Shown: positions 31,380 to 43,144 of the stretch, piece after piece
Position numbering within the stretch: the stretch's first letter is position 1
Layout: each line of letters opens with the position of its first letter
Assembly: GCA_032718475.1 (NCBI GenBank)
Contig: JAUCBJ010000639.1
Span: forward strand, 1-46,399
From: Nemertoderma westbladi
Taxonomy: Eukaryota; Xenacoelomorpha; Nemertodermatida; Nemertodermatidae
DNA: 46,399 nt
Direction: 5' to 3'
Translations under genes and position numbers: made by a program
The notes under the pieces: generated by a model
Told to the model about the DNA's origin: nothing
Databases searched by the model: none
The model's input: only the letters and a program-made list of their open reading frames with translations

Positions 31380-32711
31380 TTACGTTGGGGAGTCCCTAGA
31401 TGTTTGTTGGATTAGGGAGGTGGTCGTGGGAAGAGTATCTTGCCTTCCATAGTTTCCGGACAGTTCTCGGTCTCTTTCCAGTAAACATAAACGACCAACT
31501 GGGTGATTGAGTTGTTGTGTTTCAAACACAATTCCTGGTTTCTTAAAGTTACGTCGCATGACGACGAGTTCTACCGATCGCACCAAACCATCATCTGAGA
31601 TATGAGTCTCGATGATACGACCTGTCTGCCACCGCTTACGTGGAAGATCTGATTCCACAATAAGGACCATTTCTCCGGCGCTGACGTTTTCTTGCTGCGC
31701 AAACCACTTAGTTCGAAGTTGTAGCGTAGGCAGATAATATTTTTCGAAATGGTCAGCGAAACGACGGGATAACAACTGGATAAGTTGCCAAGTTTGCCGG
31801 CAGTATTCGTCTCCGTCCGTGATTTCCGATCGTGGGAGCATGGCTACAGGTTTCTTCAGTAGGAAGTGCGCGGGTGTTAGCGCTTCCAGGGAATCGGGAC
31901 TCGATGAGATTGGCATAAGCGGTCTCTCGTTGAGATAGGCGGCGATTTCCTCCATTAATGTCCGCAAAAGTTCGTCGGTGAGATACTCGCGGCACGGCAC
32001 TATAAAGTGAAATGCGGTCTTCACGCTCCTGATTAATCTCTCCCAACTTCCTCCCCACCAAGGGGCGTCGGCGGCGTTGAAGTTCCAGCTAGAAGCTGTT
32101 ACCCTTAGCTGATCGTCCACCTGTCTTTGGTTCCAATCCTTGACGTAGGCCTTGATTTCATTGTTGGCACCAATGAAGTTCGTTCCCTTATCAGATCTCA
32201 TCGTGTTACTAGTTCCAAAGCGAGCGATCTGTCGGCGTAAGCTCAGTATGAAGCTGTTGGTAGATAGATCGTTCACCATATCGAGATGGATAGCTCTACA
32301 AGTCATACAGACAAAGATGACACACCATCTCTTGACTATAGTCCTAGCACGATATACTTCAATAGGGCCAAATAAATCCACACCGGTATTTGTGAAGGGT
32401 GGTTCATAGAAGCTTACTCGTTCCCTAGGTAATTCTGCCTCTCGCTGTGTTAAAGGCCTACTGAATGCTTTCCTACAGGGTATACAGTTCCTAAGAACTT
32501 GGTTCAGAGCTCTACGGGGTTTATGAAAATAATAGCGAGTTCGAATTTCGCTAAGAACTCGTTCTCTACCGGCATGGTAAAGCTTACTGTGAACATCTAC
32601 AATCATCTTGATTTGTATTTCAAGATTTCTAATGAGTATGGGAAACTTAGTGTCAAAGGATAATGGAGCATTAGTTAGTCTTCCTCCAACGCGTATTAAC
32701 CCATCTATCAT
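31380..32711 (-). pseudogene. BEL-2 integrase
   Basis: About 443 codons. N-terminal zinc-binding HHCC region (KLYHAGRERVLSEIRTRYYF ... CIPCRK), then a DDE core with TGVDLFGP (first Asp), RSDKGTNFIGA (second Asp, about 32176-32199) and WWGGSWERLIRSVK (Glu), and a C-terminal domain typical of Pao integrases (LPRKRWQTGRI, HPVGRLCLLE). It would insert element cDNA into chromosomes. The domain itself is open, but it is out of frame with the upstream RNase H by one base at 32708-32711. Confidence 0.9.
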
Positions 32712-34060
32712 TGTGCTAGAGAAATTGTGCCAGATTTCCAGTCTCTCTCTCTGATTTCCACAACAGACTTATTTGTGGCGGGGGATTTTGGATCCAAAGC
32801 GTCGTCTCCGGAAATGTGTAGTACAGACAGATCTATCACGGGTTTAAATAACTTCGATTTACTCACCCGGGTTTTAGGTTTGACTTTCTCCGCTCCCTTG
32901 GCTTGTCTAATCTCCGCCGTGGTAAGATGAGGAGGCCATTCATCCTCTTCCTTGCTTAGGAAGTCGGGTCCACCTAACCAGTCTGGAGTATCTATCAGTT
33001 CTTGTGGAGTTGCTCCCCTGGAGGCGATGTCGGCTGGATTAATCGTCCCAGGGCAATGTCTCCATTGATCTATCTTCGTGCGACTAAGTATAATGGCTAC
33101 TCTGTTGGTAATGAAGACGCTGAACTGACAGACTTCATTGGTTATATACTCCAACACGAGTAAAGCATCGGTCCAATAGACAGTTTTCTCCAGTGGATAG
33201 TCAATCTGTTCTGTTACATTCCGGCCGATGGCTGTAGCGTATAGAGCCGCTTTTAACTCCGCTCGAGGAACTTTCAACTTGTTGTTTATCAAGGCCTTAG
33301 AGGTAACCAAGTCGAACTTAATTCCATCCGGAGTTTCAACCCTCAGGTAGGCTACTATACCTATTCCCATGTCGCTGGCGTCTCCAAACACAGGGAGTTG
33401 ATAGGAATACGTGGGGAGAACGTGACCAAAATAAGAACGGGAAATCGTAAAATTCTCGATGGATGGTAGAGAATCTTCCCATTTCATCCACTTCTTTAAT
33501 AGTTCTCCCTTAAGTGGATCGTCCCACGAGTGGTTTTCAAGCCACATTTGTTGTACTAAACTCCGAGCAATCAATATAACTGGGCTAATAAATCCCAATG
33601 GATCGAAATAAGTGCTCAGGATACTTAGACAAATCCGTTTAGTTCGAATTGGATTATCTCGCTGTTTTAGCTGGAAAAACAGGATATCTCTCTCCGTGTC
33701 CCATTTCAAACCAATCGTCTTGGTTTCTGGAAGATCGTCCTTGATAAGGTCTAGATCTTTAACTCCTCGGTCTTCTACCGGGATCGATTCCAGAAATTCA
33801 CGGGAGTTACTGGTGAATTTAGTTAATTGAAATCCACCTCTTTTCAAGCACTCTACCGTTCCTTTGGCGACATCAATGGCTTCTTCCACCAATGGGAGGG
33901 ACTTTAAATTGTCGTCCATGTATATATCCCGTTTGATGTTGTCGATAACCTCTTTGGAGAAGGCGTCCCGGTTGTCATCAGCAGTGGTGCGCACTACTGA
34001 GCAGGCGTTTGAAGGGCTCGAGATGATCCCAAAAGGCTGGATGGTCATCCAGTACTCCAC
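32708..34060 (-). pseudogene. BEL-2 reverse transcriptase C-terminal part and RNase H
   Basis: Contains the RT catalytic box DIYMDDNLKS (about 33905-33930), the connection domain (STYFDPLGFISPV), and RNase H with the acidic residues in VFGDASDMGIG, RAELKAALYA and YWTDALLVLEYI, ending near ADIASRGA. It lies in the same frame as 34100-34429, separated by a TGA where the related sequence would have an Arg codon (DSL*FLWWPEGDL), a likely CGA-to-TGA nonsense mutation. Confidence 0.9.
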
Positions 34061-34099
34061 CGGTTTCTGGTTGAGGTCTCCTTCAGGCCACCACAGAAA

Positions 34100-34429
34100 T
34101 CATAGGCTGTCCCGATCCCTATCCAGCGCCTTAACTTTTAAGAACATGCCTTCTATATCAGAGGCGAAAGCGATCGAATATTGTCGTAATCTTAAGAGTA
34201 TTCCCAACAAGGATTGGAGTAAGTTGGGTCCCGGCAACAACTCGGAGTTAAGGGATTGGCCCATATAGAGGGCGGAGCCGTCAAATACTACCCGGACTTC
34301 GTTGGGTTTACCGGGTTTGGGAACGTAATGATGTGTTAAATAGTACGTTCTCTCAGTTATAGGTGTTTCTTCCGGTACTCGCTCCGCATATCCCTTGTCA
34401 ATGAATTTCTTCAGCTGGGTCTTGTACAT
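34100..34429 (-). pseudogene. BEL-2 reverse transcriptase, N-terminal part
   Basis: Fingers and first palm motif: YYLTHHYVPKPGKPNEVRVV, FDGSA, GPNLLQSLLGILLRLR, FASDIEGMFLKV (motif A Asp). It overlaps the end of the protease frame (34411-34429) with a shift of frame, so either an indel or a programmed shift separates protease from RT. An indel is more likely given the other lesions. Confidence 0.88.
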
Positions 34430-35748
34430 CTCCTTAGCTGAAGCATTTGCCGTAAGGCGTCGATGTAGTTGAGCAATTCTTTTCTCCCCCAGGGTCGGTT
34501 GTTTATAAAATTGGGTTCTCGCCGTCGGAAAGGCAGACCAATCTCATACCTACCTTGATCTTTAAGAAAACGTGTAGTCGTTTCCTGTATCTGCTTGGCT
34601 CTTTCTTCTTCTACCGATAGGGCCTTATTGTAGGAATTGGGCTCTACAGCCTCTTGAGTAAAGAATCGTACGGCGTGTTCATCGCGAGTCTTCGCGTTGT
34701 AACGATCTATCACTTCATTCAGTTCGTCGTTGTAATCGACTTGTCCCGCTGGATGGATGAGGTGACACAGGTTCACTTGATTTTGCCAAGTTTCATTTTC
34801 CGTAAGGAGGTCGATGGTATTCTCCTCGTCGAATAGTTGATGAATATCGTCATTATCTGAGGAGTATGGTGTTCCCTCAGGTGTGTCGTCTCCCTCACTG
34901 ATTTCCTCTTCCCATTCACTCACCTGGTAGACTTGTTCTTTAGGTAGCCTTTCCATGAGAGTTCTACGGGAAGGTCCAGTAAAGTACCAACCTACTCTAG
35001 TTCTTCCCGCATAGGTTTGCAGTGGTTGCGGTTGAGCAGGCCGTTTCTCTAATGTCTCAAGCGCCTCATGCGCATTTTGGTCGATGAGTATCTGTACCCC
35101 TGGGTAGTCGGTGTTGAATCTAGGTATCTCCTGCTGCTGGGTGAAATCGTCTTCATCCCAGTTATAAGGTTCCACTTGGCTGGTAGCAAAGTTCTTTATC
35201 GCCACCATTTTTACTGACCTTATACTGTGTTCTCCTAGTTCATCCTGGGGGGTGGACAACGCGCCTACATAGTAGTCTGTAGCTACTGTAGATTTCCAAA
35301 CCTGCATAATTCCTGAAAGGTTCAACTTAGTTCGGAACTTGGGTTGTCCAGCAAAGATGTCTTCGGCTAGTTCTTTGTCGATGAATGTTCCTGTGCTGCC
35401 GGAGTCAAGGAGGGCGTTCACTATATAGCTCCTTTTTAACCCATGGACTCTCAACTGCACTACGGGAAATTCTCGGATTCCTACGTTGGAAGTTGGCGCT
35501 TTCCAAGATGGTTGTCGGTCAGGAATAGTTAGGGGGAGCTCACTATCGGTTTCAGTCTCATACGTAAGCGCTCGATACACCGCGGTGTTTATGATATAGC
35601 AGGATTCGTTTTCGTCGGAGAATTCGTCCGTGTAGAATCCTTCCATCTCAGAACTTTGGTCAGTGTCGTTCACATCACTGAATTGGAAATGTAGTTCGGA
35701 CTCACTTACCTGACTCGGGCTGTTTCTTTCGAATTTGGTGTGCAACAA
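34411..35748 (-). pseudogene. BEL-2 protease and linker region
   Basis: Starts just after the nucleocapsid knuckle (CGAKHHILLHTKF), followed by the retropepsin LLDSGSTGTFIDKELAEDIF, with the DSG catalytic triad intact (about 35377-35412). Then comes the NLSGIMQVWKST ... YVGALSTPQDELG segment that is duplicated in BEL-1, an acidic linker (SEWEEEISEGDDTPEGT) and the start of the pre-RT region (FRRREPNFINNRPWGRKELL). Confidence 0.88.
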
Positions 35749-35893
35749 GATATGATGTTTCGCGCCGCACTTAGCACACCTTGCATTGGAGTAACAGGTT
35801 CGCCATTGGTGTCCTTATCTGAGACAATTATAACACAACCGCTTATCCCACATGACTTCGCGTCTATCTTTTAGGGATTTCTTTAGAAATTCA

Positions 35894-36814
35894 TCACACA
35901 CACTTAAACGGTGGGGCCCGTTTGCACAATGCACATTTTGGTTTGATGTTACTTACTTTACCTTGGGTAGTGTTGTGCACACTCGTTCTTTCCTCGGGCT
36001 TTCTTCCATGAATTCTCTTAGGAGACGTAGGAGTTTTTGTTACCTGTTCTCTCCTGTCACTAGTTCGAGACTTAAATTTACTTACGTCCTTAGGTGCTTT
36101 GTTGACATAGTAAGATCTTTCGGTGTCTTTCCCGTTGTTCTCCTCTTGAGAGGCCTGGCTTTCGCCATCATCTGTATAACACACTGGTGTTACCTTTCTC
36201 CTAGAAACGGGTTTCTCACTTACCTTATTTTCCGGTGTCTTCTCTCTGGACTGCTTTAGGAGCTGTAATTTTACCTCTCCATCCAAGAATGACATGAGAT
36301 CAGCCATGGTAGGGTCTCTTCGTTGTTGTTCCATCATATATAGAACTCTTTTGTCCCAACGAGTACCCACTTCACCCTTTGGCAAGGTAGATGCTACAGC
36401 TCCAATAACCATAGAACTCTGATATTCATGAGACTTACCTAGCCAATCTAATTGTCTACAAATCTCCTGGATCTCATCGGAAAATTCTATAATCCCGCTG
36501 CTAAGAAACTTTCGGGGCGCTACCAATTTCGCATACAAATACCTAGCTATGTTATTCCTATTACCATATCTGATGTTTAGTGTATCCCAAACTTGTCTTA
36601 ATCCATCTGGATGTCCAATAAACTTTAACGCCATTAACTTGGGAGATCCTTCCAAGCACTCGATGAGGAATCTAAGCTTCTCTCCGTTAGATAGCACAGA
36701 GTTCTGTATGTTATCTTTGTAATATTCATTAAAAGGTAACCATTTCATCTCATCTCCATTGAACTTGACGACCTCTCCCACCTTTACCGCTTGACAGGCT
36801 TCAGTTCTAGCCAT
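35894..36814 (-). pseudogene. BEL-2 Gag, capsid-like part
   Basis: Same frame as the upstream Gag pieces. The region from EVVKFNGDEMKWLPFNEYY through IRYGNRNNIARYLYAKLVAP is the conserved Pao Gag domain. It ends in the first zinc knuckle (KCALCKRAPP), where an indel near 35925 shifts frame relative to BEL-1 (CVLCDGPHRLSGCDEF); the knuckle is lost. In BEL-1 the preceding gap is open, while here two codons are stops (near 36857 and 36815). Confidence 0.85.
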
Positions 36815-36856
36815 CTAACGTGTAAAACTTTCTTGAGCCATCGTATTATTTAATAT

Positions 36857-38692
36857 CTAATTATCGGTATATAAATTTCTCGGATTATTATCAGATTGAT
36901 ATGGGATATCATTATCAACAGGCTTATTAATATCCTTAATAGGGTTTACTATCGGAGTCTCTACTTCGCTAGCAGTATAGATGCGTGTAGGCTCCACACC
37001 TTGCGCATGAAATACTTCAGACCTAACAGGTTGACACATTGTTACAGAGGGTGGTGGTATACCCTTTTGTAGATTTACTAACTTATCGCGTTCTAACGCG
37101 ATACTCTGCTGCACTTCCTGCAATTCTAACCTACTCTCTCTTACTGTTCCCCTTAACTGTTGAACAGTCCCCTCCAGCTCTCGGACCTGCTGGGAGGAGC
37201 GTGCCTGATTCTCCTCCATCTGCCCGAGGAGAATATCCATCCCCCGCCGTCGCTCATCCACCCACTCTACCGCCGAAGCGGGAGCCGCCAACATAGTAGC
37301 GGGTAGACGAGGGACGACGGGCGATAAATCGTTAATGTCTCGCTCGGCGTCCAGGACTGGAATTGACTCTGGAACAGTCCAACTGGTTACAGGTAGTTTA
37401 GTACTGAGCAAAGGGAATTTAGAGTTAGGTTCTGGAAGTACAGGGGTCTCTATCACAGAAGGGGTGGCTTCGAGAACAGGCCTAATTATTTCAGGCTCAT
37501 CTACTATAGTAGGGAGTCTTTCTACTCTAATAATTTGGTCTGTGGGTTCTGTACTACCTAAGTCTGCACTAGCTAGTTGCCTTCTCACAGCTGGGGGCAA
37601 ATTAGGCAATTTCTGATGGTGAGGCGTTCTTCTACGTCTGCTGGAACGAGATCTATTTCTTCCGCCTTCAGGATCTGTTGTATCGCCTTCATCAGATGAT
37701 GTAAATCCCTGTCTCTTGGGAGTAGATCGACTTATCATCTGCATATACTTAGCTGTTCTTTGTTTATTGAAATAATCTTGCTTCTCTTGAAGATTTTCCA
37801 ACTCTAGTTGGATTGTCTCTTCAGATGCTTTCCGTTCTGCTTCTACCACTGCCTCTGCCACCTTTCTTTCCGCTTCTGCCGCTGCTACCTTTCTTTCAGC
37901 TGCCTCTGCCGCTGCCGCTGCCGCTGCCGCTTTTCTTTCAGCCTCTGCCTCTGCCGTTGCAGCTGCCGCCTTTCTTTGAACTTCTGCCGCTGCCGCTGCT
38001 GCTACCTTTCTGTCTTCTATCCGTTTTTTCTTTAATTGTTCTTCCTGTTCCCTAGCGAGGAGGATGCTTTCATCAAATTTAGCCTGCTCTGCGACTAACA
38101 TTTCCGCATCTAATGCGTCTAACACAAATTTGGCTCCTTCACTAGTAGGGTGAAGTCCAGCCAGCCGTCTCCTCAACTCTTTGTCACCTATAAATCGTTG
38201 ATAGTCCGACAGAAAGATGTCAATAGCGTCCTTCTTCTGAGGTTTCTCCAATGTCGCTTCGCTTTCCACTTGAGAAAAGGTAGCGTCTGTTGATTCTCCG
38301 TGGGTCGAGAGCTCAGCCAGCTGAATTTTCCACTGGGCCGTTCCTTGAACTTTGAGACCCACCCGCTGGAACCAAGTCTTTACGGCAACTTGCAACGACG
38401 TGTCTTGGCTTCTTTTCGAAGCTTCCTCAAAGGCCGATAGGATTAGTCTGATTCTTAGGATACATTCTCGAACTTGATAAAGCAGCTCTCCCTGCTCTTG
38501 AGGTCCTTGGGGTTGTTGAAACAGTTGTTCCTCTAATCGCTCCAAAGAGCTGAAGAATCCCTGTACATATCCTGCTGCCGACCTCTTCCACACAGCTGGA
38601 TCTCTAGTGTCTCTTACCACTCCCATCCTGTATAAGTCCTCCCAGGCAGCTTCCGATAAGTTAAACGGGAGTCCGGGTCTGGGGAAATTCCA
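36857..38692 (-). pseudogene. BEL-2 Gag, central coiled-coil region
   Basis: Open from directly after the stop at 38693-38695, in the same frame, with the first ATG at 38626. The middle (about 37800-38050) is an Ala/Glu/Lys/Arg-rich helix with runs such as AAAAAAAAEAAERKVAAAEA, expected to form a coiled coil; its GCC/GCT codon repeats make it expandable. A Ser/Arg-rich stretch (RNRSRSSRRRRT) and a second helix (QQVRELEGTVQQLRGTVRES) follow. Structural role in particle assembly is inferred. Confidence 0.8.
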
Positions 38693-39184
38693 TTACGTCT
38701 CGACAATAGACTTCAGTTCCTCCTTCGTGTATCCCGCATAACTGTCCTTGGTCGATCGCTTACTTCTCGCCCAATCCATTTGATGTTCCTCCACCGCAAT
38801 CAATACTCTAGTGAGTACGGCTTCAGGAAGAATGAGAAGTGGATCCGAATAAACTGCTTCTGCTATCTTTGCTCCGCGCTCGGATGTCAACTCTACAGTA
38901 TCTGAACTACTGGAGCTATCGGGCCGCTGAGAAATAAGTTCTCGGCTCGAGTGTTGCTGTTGTTTAACAGCTGCCTCTTGGTCCCGCTTGACTTGAGCCC
39001 GAGTGATTATGATAGACCTACGGTGTTTGACTAGCCTAGGGTCTGATACTACTACTGGAGGGATGACCTTTCTTACAGTAGGAGGGGAGTTGAACTTCGG
39101 TCTCAAATGTTCCGCACTCCTATCTGGATCACAGATTGTTGTATCTAGGAGACTGTCTGACAGATTTTGCTTTGTGTCAGCCAT
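38693..39184 (-). pseudogene. BEL-2 Gag, N-terminal part
   Basis: Starts at a true ATG (MADTKQNLSDSLLD) that is the first ATG after the leader and ends 163 codons later in a single TAA. The next codon (TGG) continues the same frame into the central Gag region, so a nonsense mutation or stop-codon readthrough is possible. No known domain is recognised; Ser-rich patch RPDSSSSSDTVELTSERG. Confidence 0.75.
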
Positions 39185-41106
39185 GTTTGTTTGTACAGTT
39201 GAATGCCTACTACTATAACTACAGTTAAAGCAAGTCTAGTAATTCAGTATCAACTATAAGCCTAGTAATTAATTACTGATACCGTTACTCAGTGTAACGT
39301 GTTATATATACAATATATTAGAATACCGGTATACACTTATAGTATATATAAGTATTATTACGGACTAGGTTTCGTCACAGAATACCGGTATATAATTTCA
39401 GCGCAAATATATATAAATATATAATAAGCCTACTGTGAATACCAGTATACAGCTTAACTTACACTTATAGTATATATAAGTATAATTATAGACATAAAAT
39501 TAATTACAGAATAACGGTATATAATTTCAGCATAAATTTATAGAAATAAATATAATAAGCCTATCGTAAATACCGGTATGTCAATTATTTTATAATAACT
39601 GAATTTCTGAATTTTAGGGTTACCTTTCTTTACTTTGTTACTGTTATTAAGCAGTAGTCCAACTGATATTAAGACCTAATTGATGGATGACAGGCCTACT
39701 ATTTTATAAATCGGCTTGAGTTGATTTATAATATATATATACCCGTTTAATGGGTTTTGTTACAATATTGGAAATAAATGTTATTATTTCTAGGTAAGGA
39801 GTCACTTCACAGAAGCTGAACGCTCTCAGTGGAGTGCTACTTATTGGACACTAAAACAAATAATTCTAATTTACTAAGTTACTTATTACTACAAATTACG
39901 TACAATTACTGGGTGAGATTACAATCTCTAAATAAACACAAAAAAATTACATGTACAAATTTTAGGGTAATTTTACAGGAAATCTACGAACCAGCCTAAC
40001 AAGGGGTTAGAAATTTCTGGTTATTACAAACGGACAGGATACTACGGTATTTGAAAATAATAAAGCAGTAGTAAATATATTGCGTTGTCTAGATAAGAAA
40101 TTACCACCGCCTGACGACTTATAGTCTCTAGCTTTACAGCTCTATAAGTACTACGTTATGTACCCGGAATGTCCCTACCTAGAAGTTAATTACCGCAGCC
40201 AACCATAGCTAACATGCCTATTAACTACTTTACAACACAAATATACTGCCTACACACTAATTACCTTCGGAAAGCACTGTACACTAAACCCTAAATTAGG
40301 TACAAGTACTTATAGAACAAATAACCAGCAGTTAAAAATACTTGTACAGCTAAAAGAACCACGGTATCTGCTGGAGTGACTAGAGCATAAAATCACCAGT
40401 CTTTACCTACGCCAAACAGCCCTGATGTAGTACCGGGATTAATTTAACTATAACGGTATGTATAACAAGCACAATTACTGTAGGAATAAACTTGGGGTGG
40501 TGTATGTTGCGAATAATTGCATAAACTCTGAATAATAAATATTACGCTACCCATACAGACTACACAAACAAAATACAAACCAAATGCTGACAGACTACTA
40601 TCAAGCCTAAATAAACTACAGTATATGCAGACTCCGAAATGGTTAGTTAGTATGCGTTCTAACCGAGTAGTACGACTTATTCTTTCGGAGGGGAATTACC
40701 TTACAACACTGGATGCCCCTACCTTCCTAATTAGTATTTTTATCGGACATACACTCTACACACACTGCAATCTCTTCGGACCTGACAACAGCCAGACAAC
40801 AATCCAGCCTACAAATTATTTGTACAATCTGAGCAGGCTTACACGCCTTCTGCTCAATATTAACTTACAGATAAATAAAACTGACAGAAATAAGTAAAAT
40901 CCCAATAAAAAACCAGGGCGGCCGTCCCTGATTAAATATCAAGACCTACCGGTATATAATTATCAAAATCGAATAATACTGCTGTACCTATACTGCTGTA
41001 AGTACCGGTTCGGGTGGTTAGGTAGTTAGGCCTACAGATTACCAGTCGACCGGTACTTTCGACTTTATTCCCTACGTTGCAATAAAGAAACTAGAATAAC
41101 TGTTAT
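39185..41106 (-). other. BEL-2 5' leader
   Basis: 1.9 kb without genes, homologous to 4741-6865. About 125-bp tandem units near 39290-39580 (ACCGGTAT, TATATATAAGTATAATTA). No TGG-type primer-binding site directly after the LTR; the first bases in sense are ATAACAGTTATT, as in BEL-1. Several short upstream ORFs could hinder translation unless the leader is spliced or has an internal entry; that is inference. Confidence 0.7.
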
Positions 41107-42224
41107 TGTTCGCGCTTTTAGACCTTTAGCAGTTTAACCCGCCAATTTTAGGTGTCTTCTAGTTTATAAATCGACTTTAGCCTATAACAAGTATTTGTTG
41201 CTATAAAGTTACATTGGCCAAAGCCAGCCTATGCGCGACCATTCACCCACAGTTAAGGGAGACTGGATTCGGAGGCTCTGACCTTATTGCGGTGTAGACT
41301 TACTGTATTATTCGATTGCTCGTTACTATAATATCTCTGACAAATATTATTTACTTTTGGGAAATATTAACAGTTCCTTTTAGGACGTGGCGCTCTAAGT
41401 ATGTAAACAGAGTTATGACTTACACTAAACACAATGGGATGGCTAATGATTTTCGTATAAAGCGCATTCTTTAGGAAATGCTTTGTTATCTGTCACACTC
41501 ATGCACACTACCGCACACTGCTGCACACTGATCTGCCGACCTTCACTAAATTTGATCATATATAAGGAGAATAGCAACTGACACATGTAGGGATTATGAA
41601 ATAGCATTCAATTCACTCCAAAACCACTATAATGTAAGTCGCAGTTGCTACAGGTAACTGGTCCCTCTTACCTTCAGTATATCAAGAAGATTGGGGTTTT
41701 ATGATTATTTATCGATATTCTCCAAATATAACAACATATCCACCAACTTATAACAATTAATAACCAACAGTAAATAGCAGTAAAATAATGCTGTGAAAGG
41801 TATGTATAGTATGATATGGGCTGATATGTTTTGATAACAGTTATACGTTCCTATAATCAAAGCCGTCGAATGTTTGGCTAAAGTCTGAAACTAAGAATAA
41901 TTCCAAAGCCCATGTTCTGGGCTCAGGAAAAAGGTAAACAAAGACCGTCATGCATTGCGCGATTTCCCGTAGGCTTCTGTGCAAATAAAATGAAAATCGC
42001 TCTGATTGGTCGAGTGAGCTGAACAAAGAGAGTTAAGAAAGCTCCACATCGACATCAAAATCAGCTGATAGATTTCGTCATTTGAACCACTGTGTTAAGA
42101 GTATTTGGCGTATTGCGGCATAAGATGGCTTGTTATGTCCGCTAAAGTACACATACAGAAAAAATGGCTTTTTATGTCCGCTAAAACACCTACACAGTAC
42201 TTTGCGGGAAAAATGGCTTGTTAT
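41107..42224 (-). repeat. BEL-2 5' LTR, truncated at its U3 end
   Basis: Nearly identical to 23458-24641 until ATGGCTTGTTAT at 42224, then switches without warning to LINE-B sequence. About 71 bp (the last tandem U3 blocks and the terminal TTTACA) are missing. The loss must postdate insertion, since the 3' LTR is complete. Confidence 0.92.
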
Positions 42225-42338
42225 ACGACCTTTACGGAACCCATTCTGATTTCCACGGAGCAGTCTCTCAATGGGATCCCTGATGCGATTTAATAGAATC
42301 CTATTGTATAGCTTTGCAGCAATCGAGATCAATGAGAC
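42225..42338 (-). mobile_element. LINE-B copy 2, 5' portion
   Basis: The minus strand encodes LISIAAKLYNRILLNRIRD and IERLLRGNQNGFRKGR, matching 18840-18951 of the first LINE-B. It is the missing 5' side of 22256-23457, separated by BEL-2. The LINE's own 5' truncation lies at about 42338, after which the minisatellite resumes. Confidence 0.92.
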
Positions 42339-42615
42339 AATGATCCACATCAAACTGTATAATTATCATACAGAAGGCCTACATACATAGTACATACTGT
42401 ACCTACTGATACGAATACAGATCCACATCAAACTTTATAATTATCATACAGGAGGCCTACATACATCGTACATACTGATACAAATACAGAACCACATCAA
42501 ACTGTATAATTATCATACAGTAGGCCTACATACATAGTACATACTGTACCTACTGATACGAATACAGATCCACATCAAACTGTATAATTATCATACAGGA
42601 GGCCTACATACATAG
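42339..42615 (+). repeat. minisatellite, right block (about 3.5 units)
   Basis: The same 78-bp family as 20965-22255, starting mid-unit (ATGATCCACATCAAACTG) and ending at CATACATAG where the gypsy LTR begins. It is the continuation of the left block. Confidence 0.95.
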
Positions 42616-42791
42616 TGTCGTGAATAGAAATGAAACACGAGGCAAATATAATAATACTTCTGTATTGTTATAATAGTTCAATAATACACCTTACCAGAAT
42701 AAGGCTTTACTTAGCTTATAATACAGCTGCAGAATGACAGTTAGGAATTATCGGTAGGACCTAGTATATATACGACATTTATAATACGACA
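42616..42791 (-). repeat. gypsy 3' LTR (176 bp)
   Basis: TGTCGTGAATAG...ATAATACGACA, with perfect short inverted ends (TGTCGT/ACGACA). Just inside, TTCTTCCCCCCTG (42792-42804) is the complement of a purine tract CAGGGGGGAAGAA, which fixes the orientation as minus. Confidence 0.92.
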
Positions 42792-42804
42792 TTCTTCCCC
42801 CCTG

Positions 42805-43144
42805 AAAAAAAATTAACAATTTTAAAATAAGGTAACTCGCAATTTCCAAAATAAAAAAAATCCAGTTAATCGAACAGTTTAGAACTGAAAGTAGAAAACA
42901 GATCCACAATGTTCGTGACAAAATCGGTGTACAGTATATGTACAGTACAGTACAGTATGAAGAAAATATATGTGGAATCAAGAGATCTAACCAACCAGCT
43001 AAAAGTTGACACGTCTAAAAATAATCCTACTATCATAAACCATAACCAAAATAAGAAAATGATCCCAACAACCAGTTTTGTTAATAACACCAGAAAAATC
43101 CACTTCAGTTTCACTTTCCAAGCAATTGAAAACAAATAAATATT
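42805..43144 (-). other. gypsy 3' untranslated stretch
   Basis: AT-rich, no gene. Contains a short ACAGT repeat near 42938-42958. Confidence 0.6.

Larger units (their letters stand above)
23458..42224 (-). mobile_element. BEL-2: 18.8-kb BEL/Pao LTR retrotransposon with nested REL-type LINE
   Basis: LTRs at 23458-24646 and 41107-42224. Minus-strand order: 5' LTR, 1.9-kb leader, Gag (39184-35894), protease, RT/RNase H and integrase (to 31380), a 3' region containing an REL-type LINE (about 26416-30720) and ORF-X (25862-24725), a purine-rich tract, and the 3' LTR. The YMDD box, the Pao-type integrase tail and the order Gag-Pro-RT-RH-IN place it in BEL/Pao. The LTRs look about 98% identical by eye, so insertion is fairly recent. 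Coding parts carry several stops and frameshifts. The element sits inside LINE-B copy 2; its right edge has lost about 71 bp of LTR together with 57 bp of LINE-B. Confidence 0.92.

Noticed and set aside
37808-38055. Plus-strand ORFs rich in Leu/Pro or Cys/Arg, resembling membrane or cysteine-rich peptides
   Set aside because: Mirror frames of the Ala-rich coiled-coil codons (GCC/GCT) of BEL-2 Gag.
23458-42224. BEL-2 being already dead when it inserted, judged from young LTRs but many coding lesions
   Set aside because: About 1-2% LTR divergence over some 7.5 kb of coding sequence could by itself give a few stops and indels, so neutral decay after insertion is not excluded.
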